From: Acanthosoma haemorrhoidale | Lineage: Eukaryota; Arthropoda; Insecta; Hemiptera; Acanthosomatidae | Reading direction: 5' to 3' | DNA length: 64,000 nucleotides | NCBI GenBank assembly: GCA_930367205.1 | Contig: OV884014.1 | Location: forward strand, 114,769,768-114,833,767 | Shown here: positions 23,578 through 35,461 of the stretch, in pieces | Position numbering within the stretch: the first letter of the stretch is position 1 | How the letters are laid out: the number at the start of each line of letters is the position of its first letter | The notes under the pieces: generated by a model | Database searches by the model: none | Told to the model about the DNA's origin: nothing | What the model saw: only the letters and a program-made list of their open reading frames with translations | Position numbers and translations under genes: made by a program

Positions 23578-24418
23578 AGTGATAATAATTATGCAGAGAT
23601 ATTGTAAGACTAAAATTTAGATCAACATACTCTCTGCCTATTGCTAAGTACTTAAGTAATGCAATTAATCATTCGTCCGAACTAATATACAGCTTCTCTC
23701 ATGATGGTAACTTTTTTTGTGATTGAAGGTTTTACTGAATTTAGCTTCTCAGTGAAACTTTGTAAACCATTCCCAAATAACTGCAATAATCTTTATCTCT
23801 ATTTCATTGTTTTTATTAAGCCATTCTTTAACCCATATTCTTCTCTTTCTTTTTTTGATTTCTAAATTAATAATTAATAGCAAAATCAGCGCAATGTTTT
23901 GTTGCTGCGGCATGATAACCTTGCGCCCACACCGAAGGACTAGAATAGCTCAGGTAGATATGAAACCTGATTTTATGGAACTTATGGTCAGGCCAACCAA
24001 ATCAGATTTTCTGTGCTAATCTGTGTTCAAACCAACTCAGAGGGTTAAACCCCAGATATCTGCAGTTAGAACTCAATATAATAACCATTAGTCAAAGGAA
24101 TAGGTGGTAACAGCAAGACATGGGCAGGGATACTTCTATACTTCTATAAAACAAATAATAAACATGAAATTCTATATAAATTTCCTGATTACTGTAAATA
24201 TATTATTGCTTTAGTGCTAAAAAAAACATATAGTTGAAAAAAAACAAAGAAATTATGTGATGATACATATGAATATGAATCTTTATTTCACATTGACAAA
24301 CTTATTGACAATCCTACAAACTAATTTTTAATACTGATTGCAAGTTTTAACCATAAAATAGAATTAACCTTCAAATGTCAATGATATTGATATTGAGTGA
24401 ACATCATAAAATAAAACA
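23578..24418. other. Spacer between the two segmental copies
   Basis: Unique AT-rich sequence. A short open frame starting at 23895 (MFCCCGMITLRPHRRTRIAQ…, 41 codons, stop at 24018-24020) is the only coding-like stretch and has no second support. The last about 150 bp (24270-24418) resemble 20935-21098, which is the flank of the decayed paralogue, so the older duplication unit begins here. Confidence 0.5.
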
Positions 24419-25200
24419 ATTTTTTTTTTTCAAAACACCTTTTATTGAAAATTTTTACAAACATATGATCAAAATACAATGAACAAGATTTACAGAATTT
24501 CTCTTCCTGCTGCATACTCAGATGCATTTTGAAGGAGTGTAGAATCACAAAATCAACATTTCTTTTTAAAGTTATAAGTATAGTATCAAAGTAGACAGGA
24601 CTGGGGGATGGGACTCATCTTCGGTTTACAATCTTGGAAACTTAGAAACTATACCCTAAAGACTAAAGCATTCCTTCCTCGACAGCGTCCTGCCATCAAC
24701 AGGGAAACGGTGCGGGGTTTTCGTGTTAAACACCGGGTTTTTCAAGTATTGTAGTGAGTCGGAAAATTTGATATGTCTATGTTGGATGAATTCATCCACC
24801 GTATGCAGCTCAAAGACCTCGTGAAGCTCACGGTTGCTCCACTGCTCGAATGAAGTACCTCTGACCACTTTCATCAGTATGCCGTTTTGGAATTGTTGGA
24901 TTCGCCGAGCTGTCGTATACGTCAGATGACGAAAAACTGGTGCACCATACAGCAGAGCAGGCCTGAGTACACTCTTATAAATCATGAGCTTTAGACGCAG
25001 TGATAGGTTGGGGGAAGTCAATAAATGCATAAGCCGGTAAGACTTCGTGCGAGGATGCCTCAAGTTACTCGCAAAATGGTTACTAAAACGGAGGTGTCTC
25101 TCCATTTTAATGCCCAGATATACTAGGTTGTTGGCAGGTGAGTTTTGTTGCATTCCTACTGTGTATGTAGTAGGCAGCGGACTTTTTTCCTTCAAATATA
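24419..25200 (-). mobile_element. Jockey-type LINE fragment, right segmental copy, with intact 3' end
   Basis: Poly(A) tail (poly T at 24421-24432), a 3' UTR of about 220 bp, then the end of ORF2 on the minus strand (24656-25210 open; LVYLGIKMERHLRFSN, LLYGAPVFRHLTYTT, KVVRGTSFE). It is 5'-truncated. The flank outside shows a possible target duplication (atcataaaa on both sides, 24403-24411 and 25207-25215). The empty site is visible in the paralogue at about 21099. Confidence 0.88.
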
Positions 25201-25429
25201 AGTCAATCATAAAACATTGTGTATTTATGTACAGTTAATAATATTTTATATCCATAGTAACAATTCATTAAAAAAACGTGGTTTACTTGCAACAAATGTT
25301 GGTACAATAAAAGTAGATGCACACAATTTTTCCCTTGTACTATTTTATTTCTGTTTTGTTTTTTTGTGCACCTCTACCTCTTAATTCACAGTCAGAACAA
25401 ATATTATTGTGGATTTTGTCTAAACGATC

Positions 25430-25651
25430 TTATTTGAATATGTTTCCAAGCCATAAACAACTACCTTTTGGATAACCGATTTTGCCTGAAAAAGGGCGCC
25501 CAGGGTCGTCTTGTACAAACATTTTCTTCCACATATCCTGTTTTTTCTTTATGTTCAACCACAAACTATCAGCGATCAATCTTAAACGCAATTCTTTAAA
25601 GATACTCTCATGATTATTATACTGATTTTTCTTTGGAGGCATTCCGTTTTT
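25430..25651 (-). CDS. Conserved terminal exon of an unrecognised gene, copy 2
   Basis: Counterpart of 18297-18521, open from an acceptor (…cgatttcag at 25652-25653) to the stop at 25430-25432. The product includes KNGMPPKKNQYN, RLRLIADSLWLNIKKKQDMW and SCLWLGN. Differences from copy 1 keep the frame. It lies about 430 bp to the left of the plus-strand 3CxxC exon and is transcribed divergently from it, as in copy 1. Confidence 0.45.
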   Translation of the reverse strand, partial: KNGMPPKKNQYNNHESIFKELRLRLIADSLWLNIKKKQDMWKKMFVQDDPGRPFSGKIGYPKGSCLWLGNIFK

Positions 25652-26069
25652 CTGAAATCGAAAGCCTACTTTTGGTATCCTAGCCAAAACTAGAAGATTC
25701 CTTAATAGCTAATACTAACTCTATATGAATATTTTTTTATTCTTTATTTCCATTTGTTAAGATATTTAAGATTAATATGATTAATTGTTAAGATAATAAG
25801 ATTAAGATATTTTTGTCAACATTGGTGCTGATGTACTGTTTCCTGGAATGTCCTATCAACATCTGGTTAAACCTCTTTAAGGTATCGCGTTATATTTGTA
25901 CCACTTTTCTAACGGTTTCTTATAATAAATTACAAGGGCTCAAAGGTCTGGTTAGTACCAAACAATCCTATTCCATTAACTAAAAAGGTCAATGATACTA
26001 ATAACTATCACAATTAAGTTTATGCTGTAGGACTAATGTCATAATCAATAAATGATTGAAACTGCTTAA

Positions 26070-26462
<393 letters not shown>

Positions 26463-28732
26463 GTCCTTTGTAAGTAAACTTGCTAACATTTCCATGACAG
26501 GCTTTTTTTTCTAACAATAGTTTACCTATAACAGCAAAAGTAATGTAAAAACATGAATTTTATTGATGTTCCTTTGTGCTCTGGAGTTAAGTGCCTCATG
26601 TATAAATGATATTAAAGTTTCTCAATTGTAGATTAATGTAATTATATTCCATGAAGATTAGTGTGATTTTTTAATAAAGCGAGGGTATTAATGCAAATAT
26701 GAAACATGTGGTGAAGAATGGAAGCAAAAGGGTGCAGGAACTAAAAGTGGAAAAGGTCAAAACAGAGTTATGATTACTTTTACATGATCAGCAACCAGAA
26801 TATTAGTACTTCTCTTAATGTGATATGTAAATAAGAAAGGGTTTGGGGTGCATTTCACAAGGATAAATGGTATCATTCCTTAAAATTCAGTTTCTACTAA
26901 TAACTTTTACTTTGAACCTCGATATATGGAGTAATGCTAAGATCCTTATCCCTCCATTTAAGGAAAATGAACATTTTCCCTGTCCAGCCAACCTAACATT
27001 TCGACTATATTGCAACATATGCTGATGACACTACAAAGTCACCAGAATGATCTACCCAGATTACATCGAACAGGTTTAAAAAAAAACTAAATGAGGCTCA
27101 TCCCCAGTATTTGGTCTAGCTATACCCACAGAAAACAACATGCGCTCTTCTTTTGTACAAGGATCCGATTGAACTTACAACTATGCCTTCCTGGTACGGA
27201 TAAGAGCTGCCAAGCATACACAAATCAAATTGAGAGGCTTTGTTAAAATAAGATGATAACAATATCCACCATGGATGCGTTTCTGAAAATTGTACCGAAT
27301 TCCTCCTCTCTCAAAAAGGACTTCTCAATGTTGTGTGTGTTGGTTACTAAAGTAGAAAAATAAAGTGTTCTTTTCACGCTAAAGCCAAACACCCAGCAAT
27401 TTTCATTCAGGTTTACTGTTCATTTACGAAATTGTGTGAAGCACATTAAATGCTCAATACTGTATTGTTTTTTCAACTTCATCTCACGCTTTAAAGCCTT
27501 AACTACCTAATATTATTCCCATTTTGAATTACAATTCCACTTCTTAAACCCACCCTACGTTGCCAACAACCATAACACAAAATTTGACATTTTGTGTTAT
27601 TTTACGTGATGATCTAACCGTTATTTATTTTTAAATGACATAATGGGAATTGGTTTTTTATATAACCAACTGAGTTATTAATAGTTTTTCAGTTTATTGT
27701 TTAAAATTTTCTTGGAAAAAACAACAATAAATTGAAATAAAAGAATGATAATGAATTTATTCTGTACAAATATTTCTGTTTCAGGGACCGGGGGAATATC
27801 CACTACTATTAGAAGCACTTTGCCTTATATATTTCTATCCTCGCTTTGTACCATAATCTTAATGTTATTTAGATAAATATTTAGTTAAATTAAGATATAT
27901 ATATATCTTATCTTATTAATAATCTATATATCTATTAATAATGAATATATCTTGGATATATATAATCTAATTTTTCATATGTTGTTTCATACATTTTTCA
28001 TCTAAATTATATATTTGTAAAAGTTACAATAGCTAGTTTTGTATGTATTTTAATACCACCTGTATTCAAAAATGAAAACTTTATTCCAGATGAATGTTGA
28101 AAAGCACTATTTATCAATTTTACCTGTCTCTAATGCATATGTATTTTAAATATACTTCAAATTATGATGGCAGGAATTATATTAAGTACACTTTCGACAA
28201 ATCATTTTCAATAAATAAAAATATGAAATGTGTAAATAAAATTATAATTAATAATAAAAGATAAATTAATCAACTGAAGTTTATTGCTGGAGGAGTCGGT
28301 AGTTGGAGCTAAGGGCTAGCACAATTCCATAAATACCGGATTCGCTATTTAATTAATTAAGTAGCTGCTTATTTTTCCTTACAAGACAAAGTCAACTCCT
28401 GACAGTTCCACCCTCAAAGAAATAAATCCATGGGGGAGGGGGACAATATATCTGCAAAACGAACTAAAAATATGAAATTTAAACGTTGCCTCATTACTGT
28501 TTGTAGAATATTGTTGAAAATATGTCCTAGTATAATAAGAATACAACTTTGTATTTGTCATTGACAAATTTAGTTACAATCATTTCTTGCGTTTCATAAT
28601 TTTTAATACTGAGTGGAGTAATGAATCATAATTTTTAATACTGATTGGAGTAATTAATCATAATAATTAATACTGATACTAATCATTAAACAAAATTAAC
28701 AATTGAATTGAAGGTGCACTTCAAAAAATAAG

Positions 28733-29170
28733 CCAATCATAAAACATTATACATTTATGTACAACAAATAGTATTTTATATCCATAGCAATTTATTTAAA
28801 AAAAATAAAACCTATTCAAACTAAGCCTAGTTTTAGGCTTTAGTAAATTTTGATATACACTAAAGGCAAAAACAAAGTTTACACACAATCCTTCCCTTAT
28901 ATTATTTTTTCTGGTTCTTTTGGTCATGTCTACCTCTTAATAAAGAAATAGAAAAAATATGGTAGATTTTTAAGATGTTCCCAAGGTGTAAGCAATAAAG
29001 CAATATTAAGTGCGCCGCCTTTGAGATTACTCAAATTCTCTTCCACAGATCCTCTTTTTTAAAACAAATCTAGAAAACAACTTTTTACCGATACTCCCAT
29101 AATTATGCCCTAAAAATTATAATTAAATTTGGCTTTATCTATGGAGGCATTCCACTTTTCTGCAAACAAA
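28733..29170 (-). pseudogene. Decayed paralogue of the terminal exon, right copy
   Basis: Counterpart of 21099-21535 (ccaatcataaaacatt, aagatgttcccaag, ggaggcattccacttttctg). It carries the same frame-breaking changes as the left copy, so it had already decayed before the segmental duplication. Confidence 0.65.
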
Positions 29171-29657
29171 AACATCATGTATATCATATTTTTACCAAGT
29201 TTAAAAACATACTCGGAACAAACTGTAAAACCTCAAACTTTCTGGGAGTACAAATTTTTTTTTGTCTGCAAATCAACAACTGATATTCAAAATATGACAT
29301 CTCGGTGAGCAAGTTGTCACAGATTCCTTGTCAAGATATCCTTGATTAATAGGCCAGGGTCGTATCCTCACGAAGGCAAGAGAACCACATTCAGACCGTT
29401 CCTCATAGACAAAAAATTCACAAGGGGGAGCTACAAATCCGCTCAATGCCTTAGAGTGAGTGGTCGGTTATCACTTGGCAACAGAGATGACCTAACACAA
29501 CTCATTAACATATTATGTCACAATTATCCATATTTATAATAACAGGCACAAATCAAAAATTAGATTGATTATAAAATAAAGCAGGTTGATTCGAATAAAT
29601 GGAAATCTTATACTTCATCGAAAACTACTTTTATGACAGCAGCTTGATATACACAAG

Positions 29658-29757
29658 CTTTTGGTACTCAACAAAACGAGGCCTTCCTGACATTTGAACA
29701 ACTGAAACTCTTTGCAGAAATAGGATTGAAATACGGCAGTGACATTCATTGTATCAG
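29658..29757 (+). CDS. Candidate internal exon of an unrecognised gene, copy 2
   Basis: Counterpart of 22076-22178: acceptor tacacaag, donor gtatcag|gtaaat, and the same open frame (FGTQQNEAFLTFEQLKLF) with one Gln codon fewer. Keeping length in multiples of three is weak support for coding. Confidence 0.4.
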
Positions 29758-30988
29758 GTAAATATACAAGGTGACCCTTCTATTGGAGGAAAGTTTCTCA
29801 GAGGAACTCGTGTGAATAAATTTTGATAATGTGTGCCATCAATAATGTAGAAGTTTATGTTTAAGGTAACTAGTACATGGAAACAATGTCTATCAACTAA
29901 ATACTTGTTGAGTTATAGTTATTGAGTAGTATAGTAATAGAGAATTTCGGTATATGGAAATTTAAGAACTTGAGGGTTTGTCTCACAAAGGCAAAAACAT
30001 GGTGGCTAATGGGGTGGAAGCAATAATTTGGGACAGCTTTCCAAGATAAAATGAAACCAATTTTATTTATATATGGAAAAAAGTTTGTAGAGTAAAGTTC
30101 CTCCTATGGAAGCAGAGCCTTTCCTTCGGCGGCTAAATAGAATAATTATAGTAAACAAAACTGCTCTATGGTAAAAACATAAACATTGTTAAAAGGTAAA
30201 AAAAGAAAGATTTCAAAACGGGTTACAAGGCATGAAAAAGATTATATAGAGTAATAAGAAATATAATAGGAATGCATTTTGTACATATAAAATAATACAT
30301 TGAATATGTTATATAATCACAATGATAATTTAAATTTCATAAACATTATTATAAAACAATTTAGAGACTATTATTGCAAATATATTTATTATAGAGATAT
30401 TTGAAGAGAAGGTGAGGTGACTTGTTCGTACCAATGTCGCTTCTTCTTCTCCCAAAAACATTAAATGTAACATAACAATAACAGATAAACTTGGCATTAT
30501 GAATAACATAAAATTCCCTACTTAGAAATATATCAACAATATTATAAACATTTACATGTTAAACAACTAACATTAAGACAGATAGATTTCATTATTACAT
30601 AAATACATCGTACCAACCAGTTAAATTTAAAAAATATCAGGGTAAAAGTCATTTTTAAGTTTGAGATTAAAAGCATAATATACATATCTCAAATGTCATG
30701 CACAATACAATAGATTATAAGTAATGATTCACACTATTATTACAACATATGAGCAATCGGTAACAATTATACTATCGAGTAAATTTAAAAATATAAAGAA
30801 TATCTTCAGACTTCAAAAAATATTGCTAATAAATTATATACATTAAACAGGATGTATACAAGATGATATTGACAGTACAAAATGAACCAAAAACTCATTT
30901 TGTACAGGAAAGAACACATTAAGTAACATTAACTCTAAAGGTTAATGATGTTTATTTAAAATATTTATATATTTACTTCAATTCATAG

Positions 30989-31125
30989 TTCACGAAGATG
31001 TTGGAGGAGATATCACCGGAAGTTTTGGAGGTTCGAGTCCTGTCGAGGCAAGCAATAAAGAACTATTCCCTGAAATATGTGTTTGCTTAGTAATATCGTT
31101 AAATAAATCAAAAAAATTAATTTGA
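30989..31125 (+). CDS. Candidate terminal exon of an unrecognised gene, copy 2
   Basis: Counterpart of 23256-23392: acceptor attcatag, frame HEDVGGDITGSFGGSSPVEA to TGA at 31123-31125. Several substitutions change residues (KEVFPVIF to KELFPEIC) but not the frame. Confidence 0.33.
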
Positions 31126-31699
31126 TAAAAAAACCCTAATTTTATTAAATTAAATTGGTTTTATTGAATTAAAATAAGAGATATTTCCATAGGCTAAGAG
31201 CTGTTGACATGTTATAACTGAAGTATAATATTGCAAAGGGGGAGTAGGAGGTATGTTGGGCTAGTGCGCTCTCTCTCCCTACTACCTCACCGGCAAACGC
31301 AAGTTAGACATACTTTACTAAGAGTTAGTTATATCATCACAACTACGAAATATTCGACATATATAGACTATATGAAGGGCCAGGGGAAAAAATTATGTAT
31401 ATCCAATTTTTGCCGTTTTTTTTAGTTTGAGGGGAGCATCTATTATATTCAGGTCTGCTATTAACACAGGGTGAAATGTCAATGGAAAGAATCATGAAAC
31501 TTGGCCTTAGTAGAGGGAAGAACAAAGAAAATCCATAGGCTGTGTGCTTCATTTCTTTCGACTAGTCCATGCTTATGCTTGATAGCTCATTCTGGAAGGT
31601 TCCAGTGTATCTATTTTGTTTTTATTACCTCTCGTTTACCGCTTTCAGTTGCCTAATTAGTATGGATAGTAATCCATAGTGTCGACATGTGTGTGATGA

Positions 31700-32220
31700 T
31701 ATCCTTATGAAGTCGTCAAAGAAAAGAAAAAGCTACAAGGATGAAGGGAATCGTGGAAAAACTGCACTTCCCTAGAAGCAGGTCTGCGCTATTCTTGTAA
31801 AAGATTTCAATGTTTTTATAAATTGATCAAATGGAAAAAATATGGATTATTTATAAATTTAACAGTATCCAAACATATGGACGAACGAACCGAGTACCTT
31901 ACAAGTCTTGTTATTGTTATCCTAGTGAAAAGGCACCAACCTCTGTTATCGAGCAAGTATAATTCCATGCAAGATAAAGAAGTTTGTTGCACAGCTTTTA
32001 TAAATTTACATGGTATTACAGCACACAGAATACAATCTATAAAAAAACACTTCTATTACATTGTCAGGCCAAAAGATAACCGTGAAAACATAATAACAAG
32101 CCTAGTACAATCGGAGATACTCATGTTAAAGATTTTTTTAAACCATTGAACGGGTGCATATCACGTTATTCTCTAAAAGACAGTGACAATTTTCACCTCC
32201 CAGAGGACCTTATTTAAAGG
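31700..32220 (+). pseudogene. Remnant of a repetitive, transposon-like ORF
   Basis: Fragments in shifting frames: MKSSKKRKSYKDEG (about 31710), then an open stretch 31823-32149 with EVCCTAFINLHGITAHRIQS, then VKDFFKPLN…SRYSLKDSDN to a TAA at about 32216. The order (basic start, VC-x-x-F segment, then a segment like a SHY motif) resembles a multi-copy insect ORF family of uncertain nature that I cannot name. Stops and frameshifts make it dead. Confidence 0.35.
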
Positions 32221-33276
32221 TAGAAAGTTATCTACGATACGTTTAGGTCAATTTTTAATAATCAAAAACTTTCTACGAATCCTTAGTAACTACAGCTACT
32301 ATTACCGATAACTATAGAAAGGATTTTTACTTTGACTACGTGGATGATGACTAGTCTCATGTTTTATTCAGTTGTTGGTCAACGTCTTATTTTAATGTCT
32401 CAAAATTACTGCTATTAAAAAATGTCACACTAAGTTATAACTAGTGTTTAGTTGTATTTTTTTCTTCGGGGATGTCCGTTTGTATTAAAGGATTACGCAG
32501 TCGAATATGATTTTAAACTGTTTCTCCTGGAGATTTCTTTTTGAATTGCTCAAAATTTATTTAGCTCGGACATTCATTGTTTTCTTCCTGGCCCTTCATA
32601 TAGTAAGGCTACTAGTTCTGGTATGTAATTCCACGATCATAATTATTAACCAAAGTCAAACCCAAAACTGAAAAATTTCCCGATTTCATTTTTTCCAAAC
32701 TATTTTTCTTTATGTATAAAAAAATGTAAATGTGCAAATCAATCTAGCAATGATTGTTAATTCTATCTATGGGATCAATATGTTAAATAAAATACTATAT
32801 CCCCATGATAATAAAGTTGACTTTTAATATATTTTCAACAAAAATCTACTTAAATATCTTTATATGCTGGGTCTCTCAAAATAATCCTTTATAATTTAGA
32901 ACAAGATACATAAAAAATTACAATGTAGATTGAGAGAATTTTATTTCCTTAAAAGTAACATAATACAAGAAATAGATTTTAATGAGATTTAATTAAATAA
33001 ATAAAAAGATTATAACAACAAACCTATGAAAGATATTGTCTGTTTTATTACATGTTGAAATATTTTTGTACGTACCAAATTGGTACCTTTACTGTAAAAA
33101 CAAATTAAAATATATAAGATGGTAAATTTATAGAATAGAAAGGAATTTTATTGAAACAAAAATCATCTGATAAATCTGCTGAATCTTAACTTATCCAAAA
33201 TATAAAAATACATAAATGTCTCTTTTCGAGTATTAATACCCCGGAAAATAAATAACACAATTAACTATATTTAAAT
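32221..33276. other. Intergenic stretch downstream of GBF1
   Basis: AT-rich, with no coding or repeat signal I can support. It lies 3' of GBF1 on the minus strand and should contain that gene's 3' UTR. On the minus strand, AATAAA-like strings overlap the proposed stop and occur again soon after, so I cannot fix the polyadenylation site. Confidence 0.4.
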
Positions 33277-35461
33277 TTATTTTCTTATCATACCTGCAAG
33301 CTGATCAGGACTCTGGCTCATATTAGGTGATCCAGAAGAAGACTGAAATAAAACACATTAACTTAATATTAAGTTTGAACAAATTGCTTTAAAGTATTAT
33401 GAGTATACATTAGAAATTCCCAAAATGGCAGTTTTAATAATCAAAAATTTTCTCTTCCTTGGTGCCGTGTCGTGTATTTTACTAGCTTCCCTATTCTACT
33501 AGACGTACTTTTTTATAATTAGTCACCGACAGTGATTTGAAGACTAGACAAGGTAATAGGCTAGAAGGAAATGAGTGCACAATAAATTGATATAAGCTCA
33601 AGAATGCCAGTGCACTTTAAGGCCTAATCGTTTTACTGCAGCAGATAAATATAAATAAGACAGGAGAACTTTGTGAGATCACTCGCGAACGGTTCGTTCA
33701 CTCTGCTAGCTGTATTGTGTTCCGAGTGTCATGTGCCAAAATAATTAATAATAATAGTAGGTGTACCAAGAAACTACCAATTTTATTAATTACCTTCTCT
33801 GCCACATGATCAAATACCAATATTACTGTTATGTTTATTCAACGTAGCAGTTGTTTTTTTATCTACAAAAGAACATAGATACGAAACTTTTATTGTGAAA
33901 AGGAGTTTGTACTGTTAGCTTAAACAGCTAAATGTGTCCTTTGCTAATGATTGACTGGTTTATGTCAAGTTTTAAGTACATACAATTATCTACATATTTA
34001 AGGTTATAAAAGAGCTATGAATAAAATTGAAGAAGAGAAATCATCGGAGGATAAACAAGGCCGGTCACCAAAGAGAAATTGAATTTCTATTAAAAAAAAC
34101 GAATTGATATTTATATCACCCATGAAAAGTGGAATGCTAACGCCAAAAGAGTTAGAATCGGAAAGAATTAAAAATATAAATGGAAAAAAATAAGGATACC
34201 ATGTCCTGGTAGAAAAACTGCGCCGATGGCGGGTGAGGTTGTTGTGGCATGCTAGCAAATCCTGAATACACAGGGATGACAGTCGATGGGCCGATAGGCG
34301 TAGAAACCATCTGTAAATAATTGTTGGAAGTATCTCATCAAAGAACGGGTACATAACATATTTACATGTTTTAAAGATACTTTTGTTTCTGTCATTTGAG
34401 TATAAGCACTTTAAAAAAAAAAGTTCAAATTAAAAATAATTCAATCCTGGTACATGCTTTTGGGAATAATTAGCTAACAATCATACAACATTTAATTAAG
34501 GATAGTAATAAAAATTATTAATAAAACCCTGAGAGTTACACAAAACATATGGATGTCAAAAAGTTAAATCTTATTTTCTAATATTTTTTTACCTGTCCTA
34601 GGTGCGGATATACGGGGGCTGGCGGCTGCCAATTTTGTAAGCCCACATTATTATTGGCAGTCGGTCCAGATATTTCAACTGCTTCTCCGGGTCTGCAAAG
34701 TAAAACCATTATCACTTCTCATTTAACAAGATGGACCAAAGATAAATGAATTTTTTTTCTTGTAATTTATCATTGACCATTAGTAGCTATAAAAATCACT
34801 GGGAAAATGCAACAAGAAAATTTTGTTTACAAAATTATTATTGAAATAATTATGTCAGATAAGTAAATCAATGTAGTAAGAAATTATTATTAAAAAATTT
34901 ATGTGATATGGGCCAGAGGGTAGTAGATTGCTAACGACTTAGTATGAGTGGGAATAGGAATAGAGAATAGGATTACTGAGTTTAGAGGTTGATAACGGGT
35001 ACTTCGAAGAGTAAATAGGTTACGTGCTATCGATTTTATTAACAACTTTATTATGATAAAATTACAATCTGCCTCATTGGGCTGGCTCTTATCCAGTGAC
35101 GCGGCTGACGGAGGAGCGTAGGGGACTTGCCAAGACTCTGCTTCCTCTTTCGCATGCGAGGGAGGTGACAACCATGTGGACTTGGGAGGTCTCTGGGCCG
35201 TTTGGTATCGATTTTAAAGAACATAACTTATCAATATGATAATCGCACATTTAAAATACAACAATGGAAAGATATTTTAATAGCTTGACAAGATTAAATA
35301 CTTAGGAATTGGTGAAGACTGCAAAAGAGGCTGTTGCACTATTTGAGAAGCCGGAGACCTTGGAGTCTGCAATGCCTGCTGTGTAGGAACCTGTGTTGTT
35401 TCAACATCAACTTTTGGGATATCTAAACTTTCTTTTGTCTCAATAGAGTTGGCATCTACAA
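33277..35461 (-). CDS. GBF1: GBF1 exons: proline-rich C-terminal tail
   Basis: Four exons encode a Gln/Pro/Ser-rich tail ([42 protein letters not shown]) and end [13 protein letters not shown] with TAA at 33277-33279. The tail is poorly conserved, so support is splice signals, phase (all fit) and composition. The last exon contains a good donor (cttgcag|gtatga) just before the stop; splicing there would give a different end that I could not find. Confidence 0.72.

Noticed and set aside
23895..24020. Small open frame MFCCCGMITLRPHRRTRIAQ… between the segmental copies.
   Set aside because: Single copy, 41 codons, no splice partner and no recognised family; kept only as a note in the spacer entry.
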